A stretch of DNA of 64,000 nt from Craspedostauros australis (lineage: Eukaryota; Bacillariophyta; Bacillariophyceae; Mastogloiales; Achnanthaceae), in contig JAMXDE010000036.1 in NCBI GenBank assembly GCA_026770025.1, positions 615,257 to 679,256 on the forward strand, read 5' to 3'. How positions within the stretch are numbered: the stretch's first letter is position 1; the number at the start of each line of letters is the position of its first letter. Positions 33,407-44,601 of this stretch are shown piece by piece. The translations under genes were made by a program, and so were the position numbers. The notes under the pieces were generated by a model. That model ran no database searches, was not told where the DNA came from, and saw nothing but the letters and a program-made list of their open reading frames with translations.

Positions 33407-35011
33407 GATTAACAGTCGCAATCTCTATCGGAGTGCATGAACGAATCCTGAAGCGCTGTGCTGCCTTGGTGACATCACGCTGTCCCCTTCCTTTGATTCC
33501 GGCCCAAGAAAGGCCCAACGCGTTCGTGACGACGAACCCAATTGCTCGTGTGTGCAGATTGCTACGTGCCGCCACACCTGCTTTGCCCTGCTAAAGTGCA
33601 GAAAGGCTCACCCGCTGTTGCGAATATCGCAGGCGGAGTAATTCATTCCAACAACCAAGTTCCGCATCACTGCGTTACTTACGATAGCTGGTCAGCTAAA
33701 AGACAAAGGTATAAAAGCCCGTGAAGCAAGACACACGTAAACACTTGGCCTGGTCAGCATCGACAAAGGTGAAAGCCCGTGAAGCAAGATACACGTAAAA
33801 ACTTGGAGCGGAAAGGCCCTCTGAAACCTATCGGCAATCTCCCCGTGAGTTGTCGCGACCTGGTCAGTCGTTAACGCTAAGTCTAAGCCGTACTTGAGAT
33901 CGGTTAACGTCCAAAAGGGACGCAGAGATAACTGCCAACCGGACTAGCGTCCGCCCTTGACTGGGGAAGAAACGCGATCGGTAGAGATACCGCGGAAGCA
34001 ACCCGTAAAGCTAGCATTGTGTTGATAGCAATATCACGCGAATAAGTCTAACGACACCGAAAGGCTGGTTTAAGCTGGATGAAAACGCGAGTGGTGGAAC
34101 CAGGTGAATCAAAGCAGTTGCTGGCACCTGGGGGGCACCGCGCTCATTAGCGTGCAAAATCCTGTTAGCATCAGGTACATCGGGCAAGCTGCTGCCAGAT
34201 CTAAAAGACGTATAGCAAGCTGATTCGTGGCACTCAAAGGAGGCACGGATTGGATCGAAGGTCCAACTGGGTGAAACCAAAGGTGCACCACATCCTGGTG
34301 GAGCACAGCTGAACAAGCGCAAGAATACGGCGTTCGGAGAGACGAAATCCGAACGGGCAGGGCCATCCAACGCGCAATCCATCCGCGACGTTTCATCGCT
34401 TTTCAAGACCAACAAAATAACAACAATTCCATCAACAACGCCCATTTGCGCTCAGTCCACCTTTCTGATTGGCTGTGAATTCCTACGGTTCACACAATCA
34501 CTGGTGCGTCACATCGGTTCACAACTCCTTCGCCATCCCAGTCATCCATCGGACATCGGTCGCGCGCCAACAAGTAATCCAACCGGGAAATTCACACGAA
34601 CCTGAGTGACATTTTTTCACCAGTCACCCTTCGCATCGGATTAAGTGTGGGTGTCTTCGCATTTTGTCAATCGGGAAATTCACACGGTCCCGTCTGGCCT
34701 TCCATCCGTCAGTCAGTCACAATTCGAGACATCGCGCACGGATTAACCGCAGTCCACTCGTGACATCGCACCACCGTTGACACCTTCGCCATCACTGACG
34801 CTTTCCATCCGGCACCACTTCCAATCCCGACGAATTCCGACAAGCGCAGAAATTCACCGTCACATTCTGGCGAACGTTTCGACATCACAGCGGATCGCGC
34901 AGTCATTTCCAAGTGTGACCACTTTCCTGGGAGCTGCGGGAATATATTCGTCCGGTAATAATAGCAACAAATTGAACCAACAACCACATCCTCGCAACAC
35001 CCAGCTACACG
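33407..35011 (+). other. D unit 3 leader
   Basis: This is the third copy of the leader, with the primer binding site at 33407 and the long hairpin at 34466-34500. It matches the other two as far as I compared. Confidence 0.7.
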
Positions 35012-38000
35012 ATGTCCAACGCAATCCCAATCAACGACCCCATCCTGGCACACGTCCTCAGCGTTCTCGGATATGACGACTCGTCCAATGAGTGGCTTAT
35101 CTTGCATACCGAAGAGATCCGAACCATCATGGATTTCGCTTCGCTCCATCGCGAAGACATGCCTGAGATGAACGCCACCATCCAGGTGCCTGACCCAGAC
35201 CCCGACTACGTAGCCCAACTGTCTAAGGTAGCAATCCGGAAATTCTCAAATGCCATTGGCTGGTTCAGTGTTCAACCTAATCCCACTGTAGAGACATGGC
35301 GGGAACTCAACCAAGCCTCTTACATGGAGTATGTCGCTCGGACGTTCACACCCTCGCCTGCATCCTCCACCGCCATGCCTGACGCAGCCACCAGCGCATT
35401 CCCCTTCGAGACAACGAAGACCGAACCAACGGAGAAGACCGGACACGACCTCGCCGCAGAATTCAACCGTAGCATCAAGCGTAACATTAGCGACTATCCC
35501 AAGTTGTCTGATGATAAATACTTCGCTACATTCCATCGTCGCCTGCGTGCCACCGCTGCTGCTCATGGCATCTCCAATGTTCTCGATGTTGACTACACCC
35601 CATCCGATGAACAAGCCGAGCTCTTCAAGGTGCAGTCCACCTTCCTGTTCAACGTGTTTGTATCCAACCTGCAGACCACGAAGAGTAGGAAGTGTGTCAC
35701 TCCGTATGAGTCGATCTGTGACGGCCAAGCCGTCTACTGCAGGCTGGTCCGCGAGTACACCACCGGTGCCACCGCCGTCAACACCATCCGACGCATCCGA
35801 GACGAGATCATCAAGTTCAAGCTGGATAAGCAGTGGCGCAAGACTCGTGAGCAGTTCCTGGACCTGTGGCAACACAAGGTTCACGAACTTGAGGCCTTGC
35901 GTGATGATCCAATCGACGACGCAACGAAGAAGGAGTGGTTGACCAACGCCATTGAGGCAGACAAGGCTCTGTACCAGTCTATCTTCCAGACTGACTACCT
36001 GCAGACCGCTATCCTGGCCTACTCACCCGGCAGGTCCGCAACCACCATGGAGTTCGACACCCTCGTGGAGCTCGTTCGATCCTACGCTGTCCAACTCGAT
36101 GGCCACGACGCCAACAAGCCAAAGACGCCACGGCAAGTTAACAACACCGACCAGCGCAAGCAACATGGGAAGGATAAGGACGACGGACCCAATCTCTGGA
36201 AGCCCAACAAGGACTACAGCAAGGAGACACGAGAACGGCTGCCGCGAGAAGAGTTCCAGAAGCTGTCGGATAAGCAGCGCAGCGACTTCCTCCAAGCCCG
36301 GCGAGCCAAGTCTGGACGTGGTAAGAAGGACAAGCCTAGGCGTTCCGCCAACAACACCAACCGCAGTGGATCCACATCCAACCAGAACGACCAACAGGAC
36401 ACCCAGACCAACAACAAAGGTAGTAACAACAACGAGTCTAGTTCTACCGCAGGAACAGCAATCAACCGTATGCTATCCAGTGCCATGTCTAGCGCGTCTG
36501 GGAACCCGCCGACTACCCTCGTCATTGACGGTCGCACCTACACCCTGTCCCACACGAACGTATCGTACAAGTTCAACAACGCGAACGTGACGGTGCAAGG
36601 CGCATTGGTGGACGGAGGTGCGAACGGCGGTCTCGTTGGAGATGACATGCTGGTGATAGAGTCCACGTCCAACCGAGCTGATGTTTCTGGAATCGGTGAC
36701 GCAGAGATCAAGGATCTGGCGCTGGTCACGGCCACCGCTGTCATCCAGACCATCTCGGGACCGGTGATCGGTTGGTTCCATCAGTACGCCAACTACGGGA
36801 AAGGGCGCACCATCCATTCTGCCAATCAACTCGCGGCGTTTGGATTGGATGTCAATGAGCGACCCAAGAACCTCCCTGGCGGCCGGCAAACCATCGTCAC
36901 ACCAGACGGATTCATCATCCCGCTCACCGTGCGTCAAGGCCTCGCATACATGGACATGCACAAGCCAACTCAGGCAGAGCTAGACGATCTGCCACACGTG
37001 TTCTTCACCTCCGACCAAGAGTGGGACCCATCTGTCCTGGACGGGGAGGCTGATCTGGACAACATTCCCGCAACCGAACGCGGCGAAGGCGACGACATCG
37101 ACATCACCATCTCCAAGTGCGTTCAGTACACTCAGTCCGCTGCAACGCTCGGGGATGGGGAGAAGGCGGTCAAGGCCGGGCCACGCAACATCGTGGGTAA
37201 AGCGCCCAACTTCCATGCGCTACGGCCGTACTTCGGGTGGATTCCAGCAGACCGCGTGCGTGACACTCTTGCATGTACTACCCAATGGTATCGCATGTCT
37301 GAGCGTTATCCCATGCGTAAACACTATAAGTCTAGATTCCCCGCAGCCAATGTCAACCGACTTCACGATGTTGTTTCCATGGACACGTTGTTCTCTGACA
37401 CGCCTGCTCATCATGATGGAGTCCCCGGACACGGTGGATGTACCATGGTACAGGTGTTTGTGGGATCCAACACGCGCCTCACAGCGGCGTACCCTCTGGC
37501 AAGCGAGTCCCATGTTCCCCATGTTGTCCAGGACTTCATTCGGGAGCATGGTGCCATGGACGTGTTGATGTCCGACAACGCCACGGCGCAGATCGGAGGC
37601 AAGATGAAGGACATCCTCCGGCAGTACTGCATCGCAGACCACCAGTCCGAACCACATCACCAACATCAGAATCCTGTCGAGCGACGCATCCAGGATATCA
37701 AGCGCACCACCAACGGCATCATGGACCGAACTGGCACCCCTGCCAGGTTCTGGCTCATCTGCACCTTGTACGTCGTGGGACTGCTCAACCATCTGTCACA
37801 GTCCACGGCCGGTCACATCACACCCATCCAGGCCGCCACTGGCCAACGTCCCGACGTGAGCAAGTATCTCAACTTCCACTGGTGGGAGCCGGTGTACTAC
37901 AAGGTTGGGGACGCTGCCTTCCCTGGCACCACGCAAGAACGCCGTGGACGCTGGGCTGGACCGTGCGAGCACAAGGGTGATGAACTGACGTTCTGGGTTC

Positions 38001-40471
38001 TAGATGACGCAACGCAACGGCTGTTGCCACGCTCGAGCATCCGGCGTGTGTCTGATGACGCGCGAAACCTTCGGGCAGACTACCCCCTGCCTGATTCTGG
38101 GGAGGATGGTAACGTGGGTGACGAAGCTAGCGAAACCGAAAATCCAGAAGATTTCGACAGTGACAGCACACCTAAAGCTAGACAACCCGTTGTGCATGCA
38201 CTATCTGACCTGGTAGCCACATCACATGGAGAATCAGATCCAGGTGTAGTCAAAGTCCCCAAGTTCAGTCCTGATGAGCTGCTCGGATTGACCTTCCTCC
38301 ATCAACAGGATGGACTCAAGTGGAGAGCTCGAGTGATCCGCAAAATCAAGGACGGAGACGCAGCCAACCATGACAACATCAAGATGCTCATCGCATATGG
38401 CGACGACGACACGGAAGAGCTCATCGCGTACACGGATTTAGCTGACATCATCGAACAGCAGCACGAACAGGAGATCGGCGACGGGGAGATGTGCGTTTTC
38501 AAAGCCATCACCGGTCATGAAGGTCCATTCCACTCCAGTCACATCAAGTACAACGGTTCCTCCTACAACGTAAAGGTACAATGGGAGGATGGCAGTGTGA
38601 CCATGGAACCACTGGACGTGATAGCCAAAGACGACCCTGTCTCATGTGCAAAGTACGCCGCAGACAACAACCTCCTCGGTCTGCCTGGCTGGAAAAGATT
38701 CCGTAAACTAGCAAAGAGAAAGAAGAAACTCAATCGTCTTATCAATGCTGGTAAACGCAAAACACGTGCACAAGGTCCTATCTTCAAGTTTGGTGTTCAG
38801 GTTCCACGGAACGGAAAGGAAGCACGCCAGCTTGACGAGAAGAACGGCAACTCCAAGTGGGTAGACGCTGAGAGAAAAGAAATGGCTCAGCTCCACGAGT
38901 ATGGCACGTTCAAGGATCTCGGAAAGAACACTCGGAAACCAGACGGATACAAGCAGATCAAGCTCCTCTGGGTGTACGACGTGAAGCACGACCTTCGGCA
39001 CAAGGCAAGATGCGTAGCAGGAGGGCACTTAACGGATCCATGCAAGGATATGGCATATGCAGGAGTAGTCAATCTCAGATCATTCAGGATTGCACTGCTT
39101 GCTGCGGAACTCAACAACCTCAAACCCATGGTGGGTGATATTGGTAACGCCTATCTAGAAGCATACACAAAAGAAAAGATCTGTTTCGTTGCTGGTCCTG
39201 AGTTCCAAGAGTTTGCTGGTCACATGATGATCATTGTGAAAGCGCTCTACGGACTACGCACATCCGGTGCTCGATTCCACGAGTCTCTGGCCGACACACT
39301 CCGCGACATGAAGTTCTTTCAGTGCAAAGCTGACCCGGATGTGTGGATGAGGGATGCTGGTAGATGCTGGGAATACATCTGTGTGTACGTAGATGATCTG
39401 ATGGCTGTCATGGAAGACCCACAGTCGTTCTTCGACACGCTCATCAACAAGTACAAGTACAAGTTGAAAGGTGTAGGACCAATCAAGTATCACCTCGGCG
39501 CAGACTTCGACCGAGACAAAGACGGAACCCTGACTATGAGCCCGCAATCTTACATCAAACGGATGCTGGCGAATTACGAACAGGTGCATGGGGAGCTTCC
39601 ACGGACCTACACCAGTCCCATGGAACACAACGACGCCCCCGAGCTAGACACATCACGTGAACTAAACCCTGTAGAGACCAGACAGTTTCAATCACTCATC
39701 GGCGCCCTTCAATGGTGCATCACATTGGGACGGTTTGATATTGCTGCAGCTGTGATGACTTTGTCTAGATTCAGAGCTCAACCCAGGATTGGTCACATGG
39801 ACCGCGCTAAACGTGTGTATGGATACCTCCGAAAGCGTTCTGATGCTGCCATCAGGTTCAGAACGGGAATTCCAGATCATGAGCGCTTCTTCAAGGTTCC
39901 TGACCATGAATGGATGTACTCTGTGTATGGTGACGCCGAAGAGGAGACCGCGGACGACGATCCAACACCCAAGGGCAAGGCAGTTCGTATGACGACGTTT
40001 GTAGATGCCAACCTCATGCACTGCAAAGTGACTGGCAAATCTGCAACTGGTGTTCTTCATCTGCTCAACCAGACACCCATCGAATGGTTCAGCAAGCGCC
40101 AGACCACAGTCGAGACTGCAACCTATGGATCAGAATTCGTAGCGGCAAGACAGGCAACAGAGCAAGTGATTGCGATGCGCCTCACTCTTCGTGCAATGGG
40201 AATTCCGTTGGACGGACCTGCCTGGATGTTCGGAGACAACCAGAGCGTGATCACATCCTCTACCATTCCCAACAGTGTGTTGTCCAAACGACACAACGCA
40301 CTAGCGTACCACCGCGTGCGTGCCGCAGTAGCTGCGAAGATCCTGCATTTCTGCAAGATAGACGGAACGGAAAACGTAGCCGACGTCATGACCAAGTTCC
40401 TTCCATGGGCAAAGTACTGGCCGTTAGTGAGGCCGCTTCTGTTCTGGAAAGGAGAGACAATGGCTGGATGA
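35012..40471 (+). CDS. D unit 3 gag-pol polyprotein (1,819 aa)
   Basis: The open frame is identical in protein to unit 2, with Thr and His at the two variable codons (35178 is C, 38988 is A). YVDD is at nt 39386-39397. Identity of the internal region and its downstream LTR to unit 2 suggests that the segment internal2-LTR3 was duplicated last. Confidence 0.95.
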   Translation: MSNAIPINDPILAHVLSVLGYDDSSNEWLILHTEEIRTIMDFASLHREDMPEMNATIQVPDPDPDYVAQLSKVAIRKFSNAIGWFSVQPNPTVETWRELNQASYMEYVARTFTPSPASSTAMPDAATSAFPFETTKTEPTEKTGHDLAAEFNRSIKRNISDYPKLSDDKYFATFHRRLRATAAAHGISNVLDVDYTPSDEQAELFKVQSTFLFNVFVSNLQTTKSRKCVTPYESICDGQAVYCRLVREYTTGATAVNTIRRIRDEIIKFKLDKQWRKTREQFLDLWQHKVHELEALRDDPIDDATKKEWLTNAIEADKALYQSIFQTDYLQTAILAYSPGRSATTMEFDTLVELVRSYAVQLDGHDANKPKTPRQVNNTDQRKQHGKDKDDGPNLWKPNKDYSKETRERLPREEFQKLSDKQRSDFLQARRAKSGRGKKDKPRRSANNTNRSGSTSNQNDQQDTQTNNKGSNNNESSSTAGTAINRMLSSAMSSASGNPPTTLVIDGRTYTLSHTNVSYKFNNANVTVQGALVDGGANGGLVGDDMLVIESTSNRADVSGIGDAEIKDLALVTATAVIQTISGPVIGWFHQYANYGKGRTIHSANQLAAFGLDVNERPKNLPGGRQTIVTPDGFIIPLTVRQGLAYMDMHKPTQAELDDLPHVFFTSDQEWDPSVLDGEADLDNIPATERGEGDDIDITISKCVQYTQSAATLGDGEKAVKAGPRNIVGKAPNFHALRPYFGWIPADRVRDTLACTTQWYRMSERYPMRKHYKSRFPAANVNRLHDVVSMDTLFSDTPAHHDGVPGHGGCTMVQVFVGSNTRLTAAYPLASESHVPHVVQDFIREHGAMDVLMSDNATAQIGGKMKDILRQYCIADHQSEPHHQHQNPVERRIQDIKRTTNGIMDRTGTPARFWLICTLYVVGLLNHLSQSTAGHITPIQAATGQRPDVSKYLNFHWWEPVYYKVGDAAFPGTTQERRGRWAGPCEHKGDELTFWVLDDATQRLLPRSSIRRVSDDARNLRADYPLPDSGEDGNVGDEASETENPEDFDSDSTPKARQPVVHALSDLVATSHGESDPGVVKVPKFSPDELLGLTFLHQQDGLKWRARVIRKIKDGDAANHDNIKMLIAYGDDDTEELIAYTDLADIIEQQHEQEIGDGEMCVFKAITGHEGPFHSSHIKYNGSSYNVKVQWEDGSVTMEPLDVIAKDDPVSCAKYAADNNLLGLPGWKRFRKLAKRKKKLNRLINAGKRKTRAQGPIFKFGVQVPRNGKEARQLDEKNGNSKWVDAERKEMAQLHEYGTFKDLGKNTRKPDGYKQIKLLWVYDVKHDLRHKARCVAGGHLTDPCKDMAYAGVVNLRSFRIALLAAELNNLKPMVGDIGNAYLEAYTKEKICFVAGPEFQEFAGHMMIIVKALYGLRTSGARFHESLADTLRDMKFFQCKADPDVWMRDAGRCWEYICVYVDDLMAVMEDPQSFFDTLINKYKYKLKGVGPIKYHLGADFDRDKDGTLTMSPQSYIKRMLANYEQVHGELPRTYTSPMEHNDAPELDTSRELNPVETRQFQSLIGALQWCITLGRFDIAAAVMTLSRFRAQPRIGHMDRAKRVYGYLRKRSDAAIRFRTGIPDHERFFKVPDHEWMYSVYGDAEEETADDDPTPKGKAVRMTTFVDANLMHCKVTGKSATGVLHLLNQTPIEWFSKRQTTVETATYGSEFVAARQATEQVIAMRLTLRAMGIPLDGPAWMFGDNQSVITSSTIPNSVLSKRHNALAYHRVRAAVAAKILHFCKIDGTENVADVMTKFLPWAKYWPLVRPLLFWKGETMAG

Positions 40472-40496
40472 ACAAGACCTCTCGACTATAGGGGAG

Positions 40497-41214
40497 TGTC
40501 AACATCTAGATCGAAATTTAGGCTAACATCACACATGATTGGAACGTGATTCGACTCGATTGATAGTATAGTCGAATGAGTCTTGATGATGCGAATGGTG
40601 TTCGGGTTCTATTGTCATCAGATATGACGTAGGCACTGACATCAGAGAATGACATCAGAGGATCGTCGCTGAGATCCGAGGAATCAAGAATAAGTGATAG
40701 TCATGGTATGCTGACTTGTCTAGTGACGCCAGGTGCATCAGTGAGCACGTGGTAACAACAATTAGGAAATAGTCCTGTGATGTCAGGGATGATGCAAGCA
40801 ATCTACTGACGTCGACGGTTGGGATATATGAGTCCTATGGGATTCTAAGACCAGCCAAGACCAGGCAAGATTAGACAAGATCAGACAGAGATGTAGAAAG
40901 ACCCAAAGGCGAGAATAACACGAGCTATCGTGTAGATCGACATGCCATCTTGGGCAATGTTTTAGAAAAGACTGCGAGAGAAACCACGAGGTAGTCGAGC
41001 AGCACGTTAGCAACCGTGCAATAGGCACCATCTTTAGAAATAGGAGATCATCATCTCATAATTCAAACTCAATCATCAATTGACACACCAACTAATAGCA
41101 ACAACAACAACACCAAACACACCGACTCCACCTCTTGGCTTGATCACCCTGGCGGCGTAGTAAGTGCAGTGTTTGGTGCTCCCCTCTTGTCCTGTGTGTA
41201 ATTGCTGATTATCA
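40497..41214 (+). repeat. D LTR4 (outer 3' LTR)
   Basis: It is 718 bp and ends GATTATCA, followed by GTCGG and the resumed gag-protease frame of B. Position 40593 is G. Confidence 0.95.
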
Positions 41215-43722
41215 GTCGGCGAGCCAGGTGTCCTTGTTGACCTTGTCCTTGTACTTGGTGCTCAGCTCGTGGAGTTGCTCCACAGCTGCCGCAGCTATCT
41301 CGTCGTCGAAGCTGCCGTCGTCGTCGTCTTCGTGAACTCCATCTTCGTTGTATGGAGGATGATGATCTCCGTCATCCATGTCGTCGGGTAGTTGCGCATA
41401 GTCCGATGGAATTGTACTGTTCCGATGAGATCCTGTGGCTGGATCGTATGGGTGGACGCGTGGTCGTTCGCGTAAGAGTACCCGCATACATCCTCCAAGG
41501 ATGTAATGAAGATCCGTCTCTGGGATCGTCTCTGTCTCGGCTGCTTCCAATATGCGATTGATCACAACCGAATTGGCGAGAATCTCTTCGATCGATCTGA
41601 AGTTCTCGGATAGGATCGATCCCATCATATTCACCCATATTGGTCTCAGCACTCCTTGTGCGACTCCTGGGAACAAGCTCACTCCTGCTTCCATCACTGC
41701 ATCGAAGATGAGTTGCTTCTGGATCACCAATGCTGTCTCTGTTGCATATGGGACGGTGTCATGACGATGGAGGTAGTTGGACCTGTTGGGATCCTCGATT
41801 GGTGGGAAGTCGATATTCCCTGGGTAAACGACACGCTCGTTTGGATTAAAGCTATCGTCTGGATGATTGCCGTTCTCTGATTCGTCGCTGTCATCCTCGT
41901 CGAAGATACCCGATCTGTTGATCCCCGCCGCTGGAGGAGGAGGCGCCGCGCCGCGGTTCGCCTCGTCGTCTTCATCTGTGCCGTCCTCGTCGGCGTCGTC
42001 GTCGTCATCGCTCATGGCCTCTTCGATGTCGCTATCGTTGGCCTCTTCGTCCATCTCAGCTTCGTCGCCGTATGAACCGATCAGGTCGTGCGCGTTGAAG
42101 CAGCATTCGTAGCTCACTTCGCGTCTTGGATCCACCTCGTGGATGATTGGCTCCTCGCTGAGCCACTCCGGGATGATCTCATCATCCTGCACTTCGTCGT
42201 CACTCCCGACGTATTCGAAGTTATCGAAGAAGGAGTCTTCGATGTAGTCGTCGGACACCAACATGCAGAGCGGCATGTCCTTTGCTGAGAGTACCATCTC
42301 GTGCCCGCTCTTGTCGTGTCCTTCCGTAGCCGCGTTGGCTTGTTCGTTGTTCTTCTTGCTTTCGTTGAACTTCTTCTTTCGGCACTCCGCCTCACGATGT
42401 CCGAAGATGCCGCAGTAGTTGCACTTGCCCTTGAAGCCGCTTCCCTTGTTGCGCTTTCCGTTCATCTTGTTGTTGTTGTTGTTGTTGTTTTTCTTGTTGT
42501 TCGATTTCTTGCGTTCTGGGCAATCGGCGGATCTATGGCCATACACACCACAGTTGTGACAAGTACCCTTGAAGTTACCGGTGCTTGTGAAGCCGGTGTC
42601 GTTGCTCTTCGTGTTACTGTCTTGGAAGTCGTCGACGTATGCTTTGCCTCCTCTATGCGTGGCGTATGCAGTGCGGAGTACTCCTCTGATCGTGTTGATG
42701 GTAACCAGTTCCGGATTGAACGTGAGTTGGTGTTGGAAGTTCACGATGTGAGTTCTGTATTCGTTGCTCACCGTGCTGAGGATTTGCATGATCATTTCTT
42801 CGTCCGTGATCTCGTACTTGACATCGTGGAGACGCGATCGTAGGCTCTCGAGTTGCGTGATGTAGATGTCGGGGTCCGTGTCTCTCTTCATCTTTTCGTT
42901 GTTGAATTGGCGCTTGAGTTTGATCTTCGTCACCGCATCGGATGGTCGGAACTTCTCCGCGAGAACGTTCCACGCTCCGTGTGCGTCTCCTTCGGGGTAG
43001 TCGTCGGAGATGCATTGGTTGATGTACTGGATGGCCTGCTTACCTTTTCCTTTCTCTGCATCCATCATGAGGATCAGATCGCTGAAACAGTCGCATCCTA
43101 ATTCGTAGATCTCCTCCATCGCTTCCTTATCTTCATCGGCGGCTGCCGCGATCTCCTTCACTGTTGGGACCTTGGTCTTGCCCAACATCACGTCTCTCGT
43201 CTTCTGTGCACGAGCGTATGCCTTCGCTTGGGACTCCCATGCGCTGTAGTCTTCCTGTTCACCGCTGAACATTGGCGCCTTGATGCGTCGTTTGTTCATG
43301 TTGGCTGATGTCGCCATGTTGGTTCGTTGTTTCGTCGTTAGTGCGCTCGCGCCCTTGATTTCCGTCGGTTTCTGTGTTTCCGATTCTTCGATTTTCGCTT
43401 GTTGTTTCGCGAGGATTGATTTGCTCACAAATTCTCCTCCTGGTGGTGTCTCACTTTTCCCACCCTGTTTGGCTGTGCGAATGCTCTTCGTCACACCAGT
43501 CTCCTCTTGCTTGACCGCCTTGAGAATCCTCTTCTCCTTACGGTGTAGTCTTGCAGACCGTTCTTCTTCGGTCTCGTCGATCGCGCTTGCGTCTGCGCTT
43601 GATAGGACAGTAGCCGCGGCTGCTTCCTTCTCTTGTCGTGGTGGAGTCTCACTCGCACCTTCTTCTCTCTTAATAGTCGGATTGGACAGAGGGATGTCTT
43701 TCAATTCCTCTTCCTCGCTCAT
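41215..43722 (-). CDS. Element B gag-pol, 5' part (Gag to protease active site)
   Basis: The frame is read leftward from the ATG at 43722-43720 (MSEEEELKDIP). Gag is followed by two CCHC knuckles at nt 42520-42561 and 42382-42423, with a run of 7 Asn between them. An acidic spacer with Asp/Glu runs and a Pro-rich patch follows. The frame ends at WLAD, where the D array enters at the protease Asp. The spacer contains a better-ordered stretch (around VSLFPGVAQGVLRPIWVNMM and an LHYILGG block) that I cannot assign. The frame joins in register to 17072-16568. It is nearly identical to A at 1-2508. Confidence 0.93.
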
Positions 43723-43804
43723 TCAGCCTGCTGCTCTTGAATGATGTTCGTCTTCCTCGCACGATCCGATCCGCGGGCTCGCCCTGATCTATCGTTTATA
43801 AACG
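43723..43804 (-). other. Element B leader with a 12-bp palindrome at the primer site
   Basis: Only 82 bases lie between the 5' LTR and the Gag ATG, in contrast to the 1.6-kb leaders of C and D. The first 12 bases after the LTR, CGTTTATAAACG (43793-43804), are a perfect palindrome. I could not match this site to a tRNA 3' end or to an anticodon arm with confidence. Confidence 0.6.
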
Positions 43805-44601
43805 TGTTGGCAAGTTCCGCTCACGGTAACCTACGATCGTGGAAGATGGTGGTGGTTGATAGTCGTCTGTTTGCTATTTCATTAGTTGGCTACTCCGATA
43901 CTCTTGGTGTACACCAGTTGTCTTGCCCGATGCTCTCGGCGCTTCAATCTGTTTCGTAGATTCAGTCTCCGACTATGAGTCGGTACGCGAGATGCTCTCT
44001 CGCTCCTCTCTGTATTCTCTCTCTCTCTCTCTCTCTCACCATCGTGTGCTCGTGCTACACGATACTCCGTGTTCGATGCGTGCTCCGCATTCGACACTCC
44101 ATTCATTCAGTACTGGTTTCTACTCCATGAGTACTTACCATTTGAAGTTCACCTTCAGTATCCATGATCTTCATGGGTCATCGTATCTTCGCCTCCTGTT
44201 CTGATTTGGAGACAGCTGTCGACGTGGTGACATGTTGACATCCTGTCGACGTCAGTAGGTGTCCTTCTGCTCTCCAGATGTCACGTTCCATTGGTGATGC
44301 AGTAGTCTGTCAGATGATATCGTCATCTGAGGTTTAGTTGGGAAGTACCTCGAGATTCTCTTGGTACCATTGATGCATGGACGGACGATCTTCTGATTCT
44401 CTCAGAAATCGTTATTTGCAAATTTCCTCCAGAAATCTTGCCCCTTTTCGTGTGTTCCATTTCCCCTGTAATTCTGACGAATCACAGTATACTATCGACA
44501 CGAATGTAGTTATACCGTCCAAGTGCGTATGAGAGAATAGCGGGTGAACGATGCACATATACACGTACATCTTGACATATACTCACATGTACATCTCGAC
44601 A
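43805..44601 (-). repeat. 5' LTR of element B
   Basis: It is 797 bp, with the same termini as 4084-4878. Compared with that LTR it has one extra TC unit and about 13 substitutions, for example at the CTCGGTG/CTTGGTG and CCTATCG/CCTGTCG sites. The outer end is followed by the GACGAC duplication (44602-44607). Confidence 0.92.

Larger units (their letters stand above)
17073..41214 (+). mobile_element. Family D tandem array: three complete internal regions sharing four LTRs
   Basis: The order is LTR1-internal1-LTR2-internal2-LTR3-internal3-LTR4, with an exact 7,808-bp period. Each inner LTR serves as the 3' LTR of one unit and the 5' LTR of the next. Only the outer ends carry the 5-bp GTCGG duplication. 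I found three variable sites. Offset 96 of the LTR is A in LTR1 and LTR2 (17169, 24977) and G in LTR3 and LTR4 (32785, 40593). In gag-pol, 19562 is T and 23372 is G in unit 1, where units 2 and 3 have C and A. This is one insertion later expanded, not three insertions. Collapse or expansion by the assembler should be kept in mind. Confidence 0.9.
4084..44601 (-). mobile_element. Element B, full-length Copia of the A family, inserted in A and itself split by C and the D array
   Basis: B is a complete element in inverse orientation to A. Its 5' LTR is 43805-44601 and its 3' LTR is 4084-4878. Its gag-pol is read from 43722 leftward in three pieces: 43722-41215, 17072-16568 and 8069-4899. Without C, the D array and one copy of each target duplication it is about 7.9 kb, and the frame is continuous. 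A and B differ by only a handful of residues (for example A has INGSGM where B has ISGSGT), so they are close copies of one family. B is therefore younger than A and older than C and D. Confidence 0.93.

Noticed and set aside
17073-41214. Three independent D insertions side by side
   Set aside because: No target duplication or host sequence lies between the units. Each inner LTR directly joins a polypurine tract and a primer binding site.
17073-41214. CRISPR-like or satellite array
   Set aside because: The period is 7.8 kb with full gag-pol frames and LTRs, which is a retrotransposon array.
43280-43744. Plus-strand 154-codon frame over B's gag
   Set aside because: It is antisense to a well-supported Gag frame, is Ser/Leu-rich and shows no independent evidence. 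Other antisense frames over gag-pol were left out for the same reason.
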